64,000 nt of DNA from Acidaminococcus timonensis. Lineage in GTDB: Bacteria; Bacillota; Negativicutes; Acidaminococcales; Acidaminococcaceae. The notes beneath the pieces were generated by a model. It did not search any database. It was given only the letters and a program-made list of their open reading frames with translations, and was not told where the DNA came from. The stretch is taken from positions 1,116,001 to 1,180,000 of the forward strand of contig NZ_FNWH01000006.1 in the NCBI RefSeq assembly GCF_900106585.1, given 5' to 3'. Below, piece after piece: positions 32,449 through 40,194 of the stretch. The position numbers and the translations under genes are program-made. Numbering within the stretch: position 1 is the first letter of the stretch; each line of letters begins with the position of its first letter.

Positions 32449-32991
32449 TTACATCATCATCTGCATCATGGCGTCCCGCAAGGTGTAGTATACGGACGGG
32501 TTCACATCGGCTTCTTCCCAGAAACCGCCGTGCAGGTCATCGGTCTGATCCCAGGCGAAGGCATCCGGATCCTGATCCACCACCATATTCACCCGGTCGC
32601 AGGGCATGCCGTTCAGGAAGGCATCTTCGAAGGCCCGGTAGATGGTGGAAGCATCGGCGTCGGCTTTCAGGGCACGGGTACGGCCGAATTCCAGGGCCAG
32701 CTGTTCCAGCTGGGGCAGCAGATTGTCGTTATGATGCAGCAGGGCACCGGCCAACTGGGCATAACGGCCTTCGGCATCGTGGATGCGGCCCTGCAACCAG
32801 CCATGGATGTTCATGGTATCGATCAGTTCGTCCAGAGGACGGGTTTCGTTGTTCACATAGCTTGCGGCGGGTTTGTCGCCGGTGTTCCAGTGGTTCTTTT
32901 CAGCGGCATCAGCCAGAGCTGCAATGAAAGCTTCCTGCAGCTGGATCTTGCCGTACAGCCAATGATGGATGGGTCCCAGAAATGCGCTCAT
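32449..32991 (-). CDS. Conserved helical protein of unknown function, next to DUF1858 gene
   Basis: A 180-residue protein starting MSAFLGPIHHWLYGKIQLQE behind AAGGGGG. It is mostly helical with many His: the motif IHHWLYGKIQLQEAFIAAL recurs as IHGWLQGRIHDAEGRYAQL at about residue 65, an internal repeat. The C-terminus is RDAMMQMMM. It follows a DUF1858 gene with a 18-bp gap, so they form an operon. His-rich helical repeats suggest metal or cofactor binding, which is inference. It is the first host gene beyond the prophage and its 3' end faces the likely attachment site. Confidence 0.7.
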   Translation of the reverse strand: MSAFLGPIHHWLYGKIQLQEAFIAALADAAEKNHWNTGDKPAASYVNNETRPLDELIDTMNIHGWLQGRIHDAEGRYAQLAGALLHHNDNLLPQLEQLALEFGRTRALKADADASTIYRAFEDAFLNGMPCDRVNMVVDQDPDAFAWDQTDDLHGGFWEEADVNPSVYYTLRDAMMQMMM

Positions 32992-33009
32992 GTTCGTTTC
33001 CCCCTTCGC

Positions 33010-33216
33010 TTACGCCTTGGCGATGGCTTCGTTGACGGCGGCTACGACGGCTTCCGGATCCAGCCCATGGACGAAAGCGGCATCCTGCAGGGATTCCATC
33101 TGGGAAGAAGGGCAGCCCAGGCAGTGCATGCCCACGCCCAGCAGAGCCGGGATGGCTTCCGGATGTTCTGCACAGATTTTACCCACCAGCATATCTTTCG
33201 TAACTTTGTTTTCCAT
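33010..33216 (-). CDS. DUF1858 domain protein
   Basis: A 68-residue protein from ATG 33216 (MENKVTKDMLVGKICAEHPE) behind AAGGAGG. The DUF1858 pattern includes LLGVGMHCLGCPSSQMESL with the CxxC pair, and a helical rest. Such domains accompany hybrid-cluster, hemerythrin-like or DUF438 proteins in anaerobes. It is the promoter-proximal gene of a two-gene operon with the helical protein downstream. Function in redox sensing or cluster handling is plausible, unproven. Confidence 0.85.
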   Translation of the reverse strand: MENKVTKDMLVGKICAEHPEAIPALLGVGMHCLGCPSSQMESLQDAAFVHGLDPEAVVAAVNEAIAKA

Positions 33217-33339
33217 AATGATTTCCTCCTTATATGTACCCGTTGTGGTTTCCAATTCTCGGAAGTGTGTGGTTTCCTATGATTGGGAAGTGTTTGTTTA
33301 TCGCTTACAGTGGTAAGTATAAGGGAGGAATAAAAAAAG

Positions 33340-33361
33340 TTCCGTTGTTTAAACAACGGAA
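33340..33361. other. Perfect 22-bp palindrome
   Basis: TTCCGTTGTTT followed by its exact complement AAACAACGGAA. It lies upstream of the DUF1858 gene start region and just before repeat A, with A7 before and TTTTATTT after, so it may be a bidirectional terminator or an operator. Confidence 0.5.
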
Positions 33362-33375
33362 TGAATTTTATTTGT

Positions 33376-33485
33376 GTCCCCCTGAAAGGGGGAAAGGGCC
33401 CGCTTGCGGGTAGGGGGTCTCACACCAGGTGTATGACCCATCCACCATCCATGCGGATGGTCCCCCTTCCCTTTCAGGGAAGGAC
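33376..33485. repeat. Dispersed palindromic repeat family A, copy 1 (110 bp)
   Basis: Begins GTCCCCCTGAAAGGGGG and ends CCCTTTCAGGGAAGGAC, so its ends are inverted repeats; the interior holds CCCGCTTGCGGG and TCTCACACC. Copies with the same ends and interior occur at 34655-34782 and 48308-48435. It is non-coding and could fold into a long branched hairpin. Confidence 0.85.
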
Positions 33486-33489
33486 AAAT

Positions 33490-34578
33490 TTATTCTTTTG
33501 TCTCAGGTTCTGCCACTGCCTCCGGCTCCTTGTCCTCCACCCTGTTGGGGTACAGCATGGAGTCCCCTCTGCCCAGGGTCATTTCGTAACCGTAATGCTT
33601 CAAATAGCGGTACATGACCTCGATGGTGTGGAGCAGCTTCTTCCGGGCATCCTGGTTCAGGGAGTCCGGATCGGCCGGAGGCAGCATGGGCATGCGCAGC
33701 ACGTTGGCACCGCTCTGGACGCTGAGGATCTGGCCGTGGGCATGGATCCTCCGGATGGCCCAGGGTGCCACGATGTTGGCCCGGGGAAACAGGATCCGCA
33801 AAATGGCTGTGAGCCGCAGGTACTCTTCCAGGGCCATGCGCCTTTCCTGGCGGAACGGTGTACCGTCCTCAGGCAGGAAGGGTGTCAGGGTGATGTTGTG
33901 AGGTGCCAGTTCCTGGAGCAGTGTCAGGTCTTTCACCAGATAGTCCACCTGTTCATAGGGAGCCCCTACCAGGAATCCTGTATCCGTCTCATACCCCAGA
34001 TCCTTCAGATCGTTCACACAGTCGATCTTGGTGGAAAGGGAATGGGTGGGGGGATGGAGCCGACTGAAATGGAGAGGGGCCGAGGTCACGAAGCTGAGGA
34101 AGTACCGCTGGGCCCCGGCCTGGTGCAGCCGATGGTAGGATTTCTTCGTCCGTTCCCCCACAGAAAGGCCCAGGGCGCAGTCGGGGAATTCCTGCTTCAA
34201 GTTGGTCAGGATATTGCACAGGATCATATCCGTATAGTAATGATCCTCTCCCCCTTCCAGCAGAAAGGATCGGATCCCCAGCTCATAGCCCAGGGCGCAG
34301 GCCCCCCGGATCTGTTCCCAGTTCAGCCGGAAGCGGTGGAGTTCACCGTTCTCCTCCCGGCGGGGGCAGTACAGACAGTTCTGGGGGCAGTGGTTGCTGA
34401 ATTCCAGCACGCCCTGGAAGTACACCCTGCGGTGGAACACATAGTTCATGGCCTCCTGGGCACCCCGGAACAGTTTATCCCGCAGCAGAGGGTCCTCCGT
34501 CTGGAGCAGGGCCTTATACTCCTCGTCCGTGAGTACGGAATATTCCTTCAGCTTGTCCACCAGATCCACAATGCCCAC
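33490..34578 (-). CDS. HydE-like radical SAM protein
   Basis: A 362-residue radical SAM enzyme. The cluster motif CPQNCLYC follows FQGVLEFSNH, and LEGGEDHYYTDMILCNIL, PDCALGLSVGERT, GFLVGAPYEQVDYLVKDL and LTPFLPEDGTPF match the HydE family that helps build the FeFe-hydrogenase H-cluster. Differences from classic HydE (FVTSAPLHF where HETAD is usual) leave room for a HydE-like paralogue. HydF, HydG and hydrogenase genes are not in the window. It ends in an acidic tail (DKEPEAVAEPETKE). It lies between two copies of repeat A. Confidence 0.78.
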   Translation of the reverse strand: MGIVDLVDKLKEYSVLTDEEYKALLQTEDPLLRDKLFRGAQEAMNYVFHRRVYFQGVLEFSNHCPQNCLYCPRREENGELHRFRLNWEQIRGACALGYELGIRSFLLEGGEDHYYTDMILCNILTNLKQEFPDCALGLSVGERTKKSYHRLHQAGAQRYFLSFVTSAPLHFSRLHPPTHSLSTKIDCVNDLKDLGYETDTGFLVGAPYEQVDYLVKDLTLLQELAPHNITLTPFLPEDGTPFRQERRMALEEYLRLTAILRILFPRANIVAPWAIRRIHAHGQILSVQSGANVLRMPMLPPADPDSLNQDARKKLLHTIEVMYRYLKHYGYEMTLGRGDSMLYPNRVEDKEPEAVAEPETKE

Positions 34579-34937
34579 CCGTCCTTTCGATGCGTCAGTT
34601 AGATATATTTATTATAAAGCCTAACTGCCGGCCTTGTCCACACCTCCAAATTGTGTCCCCCTGAAAGGGGGAAAGGACCCGCTTGCGGGTAAGGGGTCTC
34701 ACACCCGATGTGCGGCTTACGTTTGATGGTAAACCCCTCCACCAGCCATTCGGCTGGTCCCCCTCCCCTTTCAGGGGAGGACAGAAAACACATACCATAT
34801 GGACAATTTACGACGGTGAGGACTTTTTCCGTGGCCTCCAAATATTGACATTCCTACGATTTCTTATTATTCTTATGGCATAAATATTTTGCATAATATC
34901 TTGCTTGTCATACATGCCCAGTGAAAGGAGCGTCCTT
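34579..34937. other. Intergenic region with repeat A copy 2
   Basis: These 359 bases hold repeat A (34655-34782) and the leader of the LysR gene at 34938. An AT-rich stretch around 34862-34905 contains an imperfect dyad, GGCATAAATATTTTGCAT, where the LysR protein might bind to control itself. No gene seen. Confidence 0.6.
34655..34782. repeat. Dispersed palindromic repeat family A, copy 2 (128 bp)
   Basis: Starts GTCCCCCTGAAAGGGGG and ends CCCCTTTCAGGGGAGGAC, an almost perfect terminal inversion. The interior carries CCCGCTTGCGGG, TCTCACACCCGATGT and CCAGCCATTCGGCTGG, the last being a hairpin. Very close to copy 3 at 48308. Confidence 0.88.
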
Positions 34938-35831
34938 ATGGAAATCCGCACCCTGAAATATTTCCTGGCGGTGGCCCGGGAACAGAACATGACCGAAGCC
35001 GCCAATTTGCTGTTCGTCACCCAGCCCACCCTGTCCCGCCAGATGGCCGACCTGGAAAAGGAACTGGGCAAGAAGCTGTTCATCCGCAGCAACCGCAGCA
35101 CCACCCTCACCGAAGAAGGGATGCACCTGCGCCAGCGGGCCGAAGAAATCCTGGCCCTGGTGGAACAGACGAAAAGCGAGATCAAGGATGAAGATCTGGA
35201 TCTGACCGGCTGCATCCGCATCGGGGCCGGCATCACCTATCTGGTCCACTATCTGACGGATACCTTCGCCGACCTGCGCAAGGAGAATCCCCACCTGACC
35301 ATCGAAATGATCACCGGCAACGCCGACATCATCCAGGAAAAGCTGGAACACGGCCTGCTGGATTTCGGCCTGTTCATCCAGCCCTTCAACGTGGAAAACT
35401 ACAATTATCTGGAGCTGCCGGGCAAGAACCGGCTGGGCATCGTCACCAGCATCCACAGCCCCTGGGCAAAGCTGGATGCCGTCACCCCGGAAAACATCCT
35501 GGGAATCCCCCTCATGACCTCCTCCCGGCACAACAACCGGACCTTCGACCTGGAAGGCTGGTCCAAGGGCAAGTTCTCTGTAGAGAAGCTGAACATCGTG
35601 GGCACCACGGACCTTTCCTGCAACACCAATCCCCTGGTCTTCCAGCAGGTGGCCAACTTGCTGTGCATAGACCGGCTGGAGCACCACGAATCCCCGGAAT
35701 TGAAATTCATCCCTCTGGAGCCAGCCTACGAAGTCTCCAGCCTGGTGGCCTGGAAAAAGTACCGCCTGCTCAGCCATTCCAGCCAGGTATTCCTGGAACG
35801 ACTGAAGGAGAAAGTCAATCCAGAAAAATAA
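34938..35831 (+). CDS. LysR-family regulator 1
   Basis: A 297-residue LysR protein from ATG 34938 (MEIRTLKYFLAVAREQN) behind AAAGGAG. The N-terminal winged helix (MTEAANLLFVTQPTLSRQMA) binds DNA; the C-terminal periplasmic-binding-like domain senses a small molecule. It lies at the left edge of the gene cluster 36201-47229 whose eight promoters share a LysR-type T-N11-A site, so it is one of two candidate regulators. It is transcribed toward the cluster. A terminator hairpin follows. Confidence 0.92.
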   Translation: MEIRTLKYFLAVAREQNMTEAANLLFVTQPTLSRQMADLEKELGKKLFIRSNRSTTLTEEGMHLRQRAEEILALVEQTKSEIKDEDLDLTGCIRIGAGITYLVHYLTDTFADLRKENPHLTIEMITGNADIIQEKLEHGLLDFGLFIQPFNVENYNYLELPGKNRLGIVTSIHSPWAKLDAVTPENILGIPLMTSSRHNNRTFDLEGWSKGKFSVEKLNIVGTTDLSCNTNPLVFQQVANLLCIDRLEHHESPELKFIPLEPAYEVSSLVAWKKYRLLSHSSQVFLERLKEKVNPEK

Positions 35832-35836
35832 TATCA

Positions 35837-35870
35837 AAAGAACCTGTCCTGTTTCCAGGGCAGGTTCTTT
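35837..35870 (+). terminator. Terminator after LysR 1
   Basis: GAACCTGTCCTG pairs with CAGGGCAGGTTC (one G-T pair) around TTTC, ending in TTTCCTTT. Confidence 0.85.
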
Positions 35871-35876
35871 CCTTTG

Positions 35877-35906
35877 GCTAGAGACTAGTGACTAGTGACT
35901 CGAGAC
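35877..35906. repeat. Heptad repeat family C (GACTAGT/GACTAGA)
   Basis: GGCTAGAGACTAGTGACTAG followed by TGACTCGAGACT: 7-bp steps of GACTAGw. Similar clusters occur at 36183, 41991, 42088, 44721, 54643, 54878 and 63408, each in an intergenic space next to gene ends. Confidence 0.7.
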
Positions 35907-35910
35907 TGTT

Positions 35911-36114
35911 TCAAGCTTGCTTCTCCAACTGGTACAGCAGATAATCCAGGTTCGTCAGCCGTTCCTGTTCCCGGTGCACCTTTTCCAGCAGGCAGCGCCG
36001 GTATTTCCGCAGCTCCAGGGTCTGCTGCTGTGTCCCCTCCAGCTGCTGGACTTTCCGGATGACCTCATCCGGGCATCCGGCAGCCTCCAGATTCTCACGG
36101 AGTTTTTCGTCCAT
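35911..36114 (-). CDS. Hypothetical small helical protein (67 aa)
   Basis: Starts MDEKLRENLEAAGCPDEVIR, with a GAGGTAACAGGT ribosome region. The N-terminal half is predicted helical; the second half is a coiled coil (LRKYRRCLLEKVHREQERLTNLDYLLYQLEKQ). It has two Cys, no membrane segment and no recognised family. It stands alone between two family C repeats and outside the eight-promoter regulon. Confidence 0.6.
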   Translation of the reverse strand: MDEKLRENLEAAGCPDEVIRKVQQLEGTQQQTLELRKYRRCLLEKVHREQERLTNLDYLLYQLEKQA

Positions 36115-36182
36115 ACCTGTTACCTCATCTTGATCTTGTTCTTTTCTTCAAAATTTGCCTGTGGCAAATTTTCTCCTTCGGC

Positions 36183-36196
36183 TGGTGACTAGTGAC
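36183..36196. repeat. Heptad repeat family C
   Basis: GGTGACTAGTGACT directly after the sequence TTCGGCT; related to the other GACTAGT clusters. Confidence 0.5.
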
Positions 36197-36200
36197 TGCC

Positions 36201-36641
36201 TCAAGCTTCGTACACTTCCTTCGCCAGCCGGAATGCTGCCCAGGCTTTGGGCCAGCCGGCGTAGAAGCCCAGCTGGGTGATGATCTGGACCATTTCTTCC
36301 TTCGTCACGCCGTTGTTCCTGGCGGACGTGATATGGTATTTCAGAGAACTGTCCGTGATGCCCTGAGAGATCAGAGCGGATACGGTGACGATGCTGCGGT
36401 CGTGCAGGCTCAGTTTGTCGTTGGCGCTCCACACTTCACCGAACAGGATGTCATCGTTGTAGCGGGCAAAGTCCGGGGCGAATTCCCCCAGCACGTCTCT
36501 GCCTGCGGTTTGCACGATTTTGACCGGTTTCTTCGTTTCATTTTCCATGGCTGCTGCCTCCCCAAAATGTATGCCCATACAAGTCGTCATGACCAGGGCC
36601 AGCGCGAAGCCAGCAAATTGTTTCAAGCGTTCGTCCATCAT
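36201..36641 (-). CDS. Exported carboxymuconolactone-decarboxylase-like protein
   Basis: A 146-residue protein with a Sec signal peptide (FAGFALALVMTTCMGIHFGEAAA). The mature part is a CMD-fold helical protein: SLHDRSIVTVSALISQG, then YHITSARNNGVTKEEMVQII and GFYAGWPKAW. It lacks the CxxC pair of AhpD-type peroxidase members, so it belongs to the non-redox gamma-CMD-like branch. It is driven by regulon promoter 1 (36672-36738). Export is unusual for this family. Substrate unknown. Confidence 0.82.
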   Translation of the reverse strand: MMDERLKQFAGFALALVMTTCMGIHFGEAAAMENETKKPVKIVQTAGRDVLGEFAPDFARYNDDILFGEVWSANDKLSLHDRSIVTVSALISQGITDSSLKYHITSARNNGVTKEEMVQIITQLGFYAGWPKAWAAFRLAKEVYEA

Positions 36642-36671
36642 GATTCCTCCTTCGGGTTATCTCTTGGGTGT

Positions 36672-36738
36672 ATCATAGCAAATCCGGACAGTCATGTTAA
36701 ATGCTTATCGTTTATCCATGGAAATAGGAAAAATGTAT
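36672..36738 (-). promoter_or_regulatory. Regulon promoter 1 (CMD-like gene)
   Basis: Minus-strand ATACATTTTTCCTAT (36724-36738) is the ATAC-N7-STAT LysR box; 15 bp later ATAAGCAT (36701-36708), then TTAACA and, after 17 bp, TATGAT (36672-36677). Same layout as seven other promoters in the cluster. Confidence 0.85.
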
Positions 36739-36780
36739 GAAAAAATGATGTGAAAAATCATACCTCTTCTCAGCTGTTTT

Positions 36781-37899
36781 TTATCCCTCGAAGGGTTTTA
36801 CGTCCTTCACCGCATCCGCCAGTGTCAGGGGCTGGCTGCCATGGTCCAGGTCCAGCAGCACATACCGGTCGCAGCCCATGCCCAGTTCCTTCATGTAGCT
36901 CAGCTGGCGCAGTCCGTGGCGGCTTTCCATCCGTTCCACCAGGGCGTGGCGATCTTTTTCCGGCAAGGCATAGACCAGGTCGACGGAAGCCTGGTCGGCC
37001 GCCAGGATGTCCGTGGACGCCAGGATACCGATGTTGGGCGTCACCACGGGCTGGGCCCCGGTCCCTTCGCAGTCACAGGATACGGACATATTGCGCAGCA
37101 CATTGATGTAGGCGATGTGATTGCCGAAATGGTCCGCCGTGGCCTTGGATGATTCCGTCAGCCGTTCCATGAATTCTTCCTTGTCGATACCCCACTGGCT
37201 GCCGCCCTCGCCGGAATGGATCATCTTCTTGCCAATGCGGCCGTCGGCACAGCCGATGCCGATGTTCTTGTCGGAGCCGCCGAAACCGCCCATGGTGTGC
37301 CCCTTGAAATGGGTCAGCACCAGCAGGGAATCGTAGTTCAGCAGATGGGAGCCCACGGACATTTCCGTGAACCACTTGCCCCCCTTGACGGGCAGCATGG
37401 TGGTCCCCTCTTCATCCAGGATATCCACCGGCGCGAAATCCCAGCCGTTCACGGCCAGGGTCTTCCGGTGTTCTTCCGTGGTGTACCGGGCTCCGCCGTA
37501 ATAGGTATTCGTTTCCACGATTTTCGCGCCGGGCAGACGGGCTTCCATGAGCTGCTTTACCCAGGGCCGGGGAATGATGTTGGGGCCATGGGGCTCGCCT
37601 GTGTGCAGTTTGATGCCCACTTTGCCGGTCATATTGCCGGCAACGGTCTCATAAATCTTCAGCAGGCCGGCCGCCGACAGGTCCCGGGTGAAGTACACCA
37701 CGGATTCATTGCCCTGCCGTTGTTCCGGCGGAATGTATTTGTCACCGCCCGTACCGGCCACTTTTTCCTTGCCGGTGGCGGAGCTGCCGCCGCCCGTCAG
37801 CTGTGCCGAAGAAGCCGTCTGTTTTGAAAAGCCACAGCTGCTCAGGACCAGGGCCAGTGCCCCCAGTCCGGACGTCTTCAAAAATTCTCTGCGGTCCAT
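36781..37899 (-). CDS. DUF362 protein with Tat lipoprotein signal
   Basis: A 372-residue protein that starts MDRREFLKTSGLGALALVLS followed by SCGF: a twin-arginine motif (RREFLK) plus lipobox Cys, so it should cross the membrane folded and stay lipid anchored. The body is a DUF362 domain (GKVGIKLHTGEPHGPN, VLTHFKGHTMGGFGGSDKN, NIGIGCADGRIGKKM); this domain is often fused to ferredoxins and may bind iron or metal via its Cys and His. It is second in an operon after the flavodoxin at 37964-38416 and shares its regulon promoter. Function unknown. Confidence 0.85.
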   Translation of the reverse strand: MDRREFLKTSGLGALALVLSSCGFSKQTASSAQLTGGGSSATGKEKVAGTGGDKYIPPEQRQGNESVVYFTRDLSAAGLLKIYETVAGNMTGKVGIKLHTGEPHGPNIIPRPWVKQLMEARLPGAKIVETNTYYGGARYTTEEHRKTLAVNGWDFAPVDILDEEGTTMLPVKGGKWFTEMSVGSHLLNYDSLLVLTHFKGHTMGGFGGSDKNIGIGCADGRIGKKMIHSGEGGSQWGIDKEEFMERLTESSKATADHFGNHIAYINVLRNMSVSCDCEGTGAQPVVTPNIGILASTDILAADQASVDLVYALPEKDRHALVERMESRHGLRQLSYMKELGMGCDRYVLLDLDHGSQPLTLADAVKDVKPFEG

Positions 37900-37929
37900 A
37901 AGGGATCCTCCTTTTCAAAAATGCCGAAA

Positions 37930-37956
37930 ACGGAGCTGTGAAATCAATCCACAGCT
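37930..37956 (-). terminator. Intra-operon hairpin between flavodoxin and DUF362 genes
   Basis: GGAGCTGTG pairs with CACAGCTCC around a 9-base loop, followed by GTTTTC on the minus strand. It probably reduces, but does not block, transcription into the DUF362 gene, which has no promoter of its own. Confidence 0.6.
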
Positions 37957-37963
37957 CCTATTC

Positions 37964-38416
37964 TTACGCCAGGTTCCCGGGAATGGAGCCGTTCAGCAGC
38001 ACCCCGTTCGTGATGTTCAGTTTCGGGTAGGCCTTGCGCAGGTCCTGGTACGCCTTGGAAATGCTGCTGCCCCCGCTGGTGGCGAACAATACGATGTCCA
38101 CGCCGGTCAGCTTGTTCTGTTCCAGGAAGCTGCGGATGATGTGGGGCGCCGTGTACCACCAGATGGGGAAGCCGATGTAAACCGTGTCGTACCCCGTCAG
38201 ATCCAGGCCGTTTTCCTTTAGTTCCGGACGACTGGCCGGATCGTTCATTTCCACCGTGCTGCGGGCCTTTTTGTTCGTCCAGTTCAGGTCCGCATTCGTA
38301 TATCTATCTTTGGGAGCGATTTCGTACAGGTCCGCCCCCACCACTTCAGCCAGTTTCTTCGCCTTGGCGGCTGTAACCCCGCTGGCAGAAAAATAGGCAA
38401 CCAGTTTCTTTTTCAT
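37964..38416 (-). CDS. Flavodoxin
   Basis: A 150-residue flavodoxin from ATG 38416 (MKKKLVAYFSASGVTAAKAK) behind GGAGGG; an upstream in-frame codon lacks a site. The FMN phosphate loop FSASGVTAAK and the aromatic loop GFPIWWYTAPHIIRSF, plus FATSGGSSISKAYQDL, fit the short flavodoxin_4 subfamily. It would pass electrons in the cytoplasm. It is the first gene after regulon promoter 2 and is followed by the DUF362 gene. Two more proteins of this family are in the same regulon. Confidence 0.9.
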   Translation of the reverse strand: MKKKLVAYFSASGVTAAKAKKLAEVVGADLYEIAPKDRYTNADLNWTNKKARSTVEMNDPASRPELKENGLDLTGYDTVYIGFPIWWYTAPHIIRSFLEQNKLTGVDIVLFATSGGSSISKAYQDLRKAYPKLNITNGVLLNGSIPGNLA

Positions 38417-38450
38417 CAGGAATTTCCCTCCTCCAGGTTCTTCTGCGTCC

Positions 38451-38518
38451 AGCATACCAAATCCTTGACACAATGTTAAATGCTTATTGCCGATACGTTG
38501 CCATAGAAAAATCGTATC
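38451..38518 (-). promoter_or_regulatory. Regulon promoter 2 (flavodoxin, DUF362)
   Basis: ATACGATTTTTCTAT at 38504-38518, 15 bp, ATAAGCAT at 38481-38488, TTAACA, 17 bp, TATGCT at 38451-38456. An additional dyad CGATACG ... CGTATCG spans the LysR box. Confidence 0.88.
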
Positions 38519-38525
38519 GTTTTCT

Positions 38526-38672
38526 CTAAATCAGTTGTTTTTCTTTCCAGGCTCCGCTCTGCCGCAGCTGCCGGTTGGAGAACAGCTTCTCCTTTGTATC
38601 CAGGGTCTCTTCCTTCCGGGGAAGGAGCAGGCTCTTCCAGGATTCCAGGGTCGCTGCCGCCGTCACCATCAT
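38526..38672 (-). CDS. Small hypothetical ORF (48 aa), possible gene remnant
   Basis: Starts ATG 38672 (MMVTAAATLESWKSLLLPRK) behind GAAGGAGG and ends just before regulon promoter 2. It is basic and helical, without recognised family. It is downstream of the SGNH gene in the same direction. The good ribosome site favours expression; the composition could also be a remnant of a longer gene. Confidence 0.4.
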   Translation of the reverse strand: MMVTAAATLESWKSLLLPRKEETLDTKEKLFSNRQLRQSGAWKEKQLI

Positions 38673-38691
38673 GCCTTCCTCCTTCTATCGC

Positions 38692-38742
38692 TTACAGGTT
38701 GGCCCCCAGCTGTTCTGCGCAGTTCAAGATGACGTCATGCAT
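38692..38742 (-). CDS. Very small ORF (16 aa) after SGNH gene
   Basis: ATG 38742 (MHDVILNCAEQLGANL) stands behind AAAGGAGG, 15 bp after the SGNH stop, and ends 19 bp before the next small ORF. It may be a true micro-peptide, a leader for the 48-residue ORF, or decay of an older gene. Confidence 0.35.
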   Translation of the reverse strand: MHDVILNCAEQLGANL

Positions 38743-38757
38743 GGACAAATTCCTCCT

Positions 38758-40077
38758 TTACACCCGTCCAGCCATAGCCGTGTTGATGGCCTGGGCCATG
38801 ATCTGTTTCATATTCCAGTCGCCATGGATTCCGTCCAGGGCCAGTTCCGTCGGAAGGTCCTTCTGCTCGTCGAACTGGGCCGCCACATCGATGTGGTCCC
38901 GGCTGCGGATGTAGTCGTTCACCTGGGCAAAGGACTGCCGCCAGTTTTCGTAGGTGGGTTCGTCAAAGGCCTTGTCGATGTTGGCCGGATTGATGGGCGG
39001 CAGCGTCAGGTAGATGGGGGTAATGCCTCGTTCCCGTGCCTTTTCTCCGATGGCCTCCAAATCCCGGATCACATCCTCCGCCGGTACGCCGGCCCGCAGG
39101 CTGTTGGTGCCGCCCATGATCAGCAGGTACTTCAGCCGGAAAGCCGGTACATCCCGGTCGAACCGTTCCAGCATCATGGCGCTGGTGTCCCCGCTCTGGG
39201 ACAGGTTGATGGTCCGGAAGCCCAGATAGTGGCTGTAGCTGTAGGAGTAATCCACGGGGCTGTAGGAAAGGTGCCCGCCGCCGTGGGAAATGCTGTCGCC
39301 GTAGATACCCACTTTGATGTCCCCTTTGGGCAGGGTGGTGAACTTCTGGGCTTCGCTCCATTCCCCTACGGGATTGCCGGCGTCGTCCATGCCCCGTACC
39401 CGCCAGTAGTAGGTGCCGATCCGGGGCTTTTCATCGTACAGGTCCGTCAGCTTCGTGGTCTGGGCAAACACCCGGTAGCGGGAAGGAGCCGTGCCATTGG
39501 GGTTTTCCGGCCGATGGTCCGTGACTTCCACCTCATACTGAGTGGCGCCGGGGTTGCCCGTATAGGCATATACAGGGTACAGCAGCTCGGAACCGTTGTC
39601 CTCCATGCTGCTGCGTGGTACGGGGGCATTCCGGGTCACCTTCTGGAGGCTGCCGCTGACGGGCTGCATCTGGGAGTAAGATCCCACCGGATTGCCGTCC
39701 AGATCGTAGGCCCGCACCCGGTAATACAGGAGCGGCTGCGTTTTTTTACCCTTCAGTTCCCCCATGGGCAACAGGATGGCGCTGCCATACACGTGGCCGT
39801 TGCGGTAGATGGCGTCCGGACTGGGTTTGTCCGGATCCAGGCTGGCGGGGATCCCATCCAGGATCTCCACTTCGCTGCGAACCGCATCCAGCCGCTGGGG
39901 CCACTGGAGCAGTCCCAGGTCCACGGTGGCCGTCTGGGCCGTTGCCTCCTGAGACATGGTGGTATCCGTAGAAAGCCCAAGGCTCCGGCGGACGGTGCAG
40001 CTGCTTCCCAAGAGCAGCGGGACCACCAGAAGTGCCAGCAGGCTGGCTTTTAAAGAGTGACGCACGGTCTTTTGCAT
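38758..40077 (-). CDS. SGNH/GDSL-family lipoprotein
   Basis: A 439-residue exported lipoprotein (signal LLALLVVPLLLGSSC). Residues about 80-250 look like fibronectin-type or carbohydrate-binding beta domains (YYRVRAYDLDGNPVGSYS; YYWRVRGMDDAGNPVGEWS). The C-terminal SGNH hydrolase has block I VGIYGDSISHGGG, block III MGGTNSLRAG and block V DGIHGDW, supplying Ser, Gly, Asn and Asp-His. It would deacylate a sugar or lipid at the cell surface. It is driven by regulon promoter 3. Confidence 0.88.
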   Translation of the reverse strand: MQKTVRHSLKASLLALLVVPLLLGSSCTVRRSLGLSTDTTMSQEATAQTATVDLGLLQWPQRLDAVRSEVEILDGIPASLDPDKPSPDAIYRNGHVYGSAILLPMGELKGKKTQPLLYYRVRAYDLDGNPVGSYSQMQPVSGSLQKVTRNAPVPRSSMEDNGSELLYPVYAYTGNPGATQYEVEVTDHRPENPNGTAPSRYRVFAQTTKLTDLYDEKPRIGTYYWRVRGMDDAGNPVGEWSEAQKFTTLPKGDIKVGIYGDSISHGGGHLSYSPVDYSYSYSHYLGFRTINLSQSGDTSAMMLERFDRDVPAFRLKYLLIMGGTNSLRAGVPAEDVIRDLEAIGEKARERGITPIYLTLPPINPANIDKAFDEPTYENWRQSFAQVNDYIRSRDHIDVAAQFDEQKDLPTELALDGIHGDWNMKQIMAQAINTAMAGRV

Positions 40078-40109
40078 GGCCTTTCAGCTCCTTCCTTTTT
40101 GTTGTCTAT

Positions 40110-40176
40110 AAAATAACACGGTGTCAGCGATATGTTAAATGCTTATGATATATCATTTGATATACGATTTTTTCAT
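40110..40176 (-). promoter_or_regulatory. Regulon promoter 3 (SGNH lipoprotein)
   Basis: ATGA-N7-GTAT at 40162-40176, 15 bp, ATAAGCAT at 40139-40146, then TTAACA and a weak -10 (TATTTT at 40110-40115). Spacing equals the other copies although the left half-site is less conserved. Confidence 0.75.
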
Positions 40177-40194
40177 CTCTATAAAATAAAAAAA

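Noticed and set aside
34908-35837. 309-codon minus-strand frame opposite LysR 1
   Set aside because: LysR helix-turn-helix is clear on the plus strand; the antisense frame has no domain.
38575-40053. 492-codon plus-strand frame opposite the SGNH lipoprotein gene
   Set aside because: The minus-strand protein has a signal peptide and SGNH motifs; the plus frame has none.
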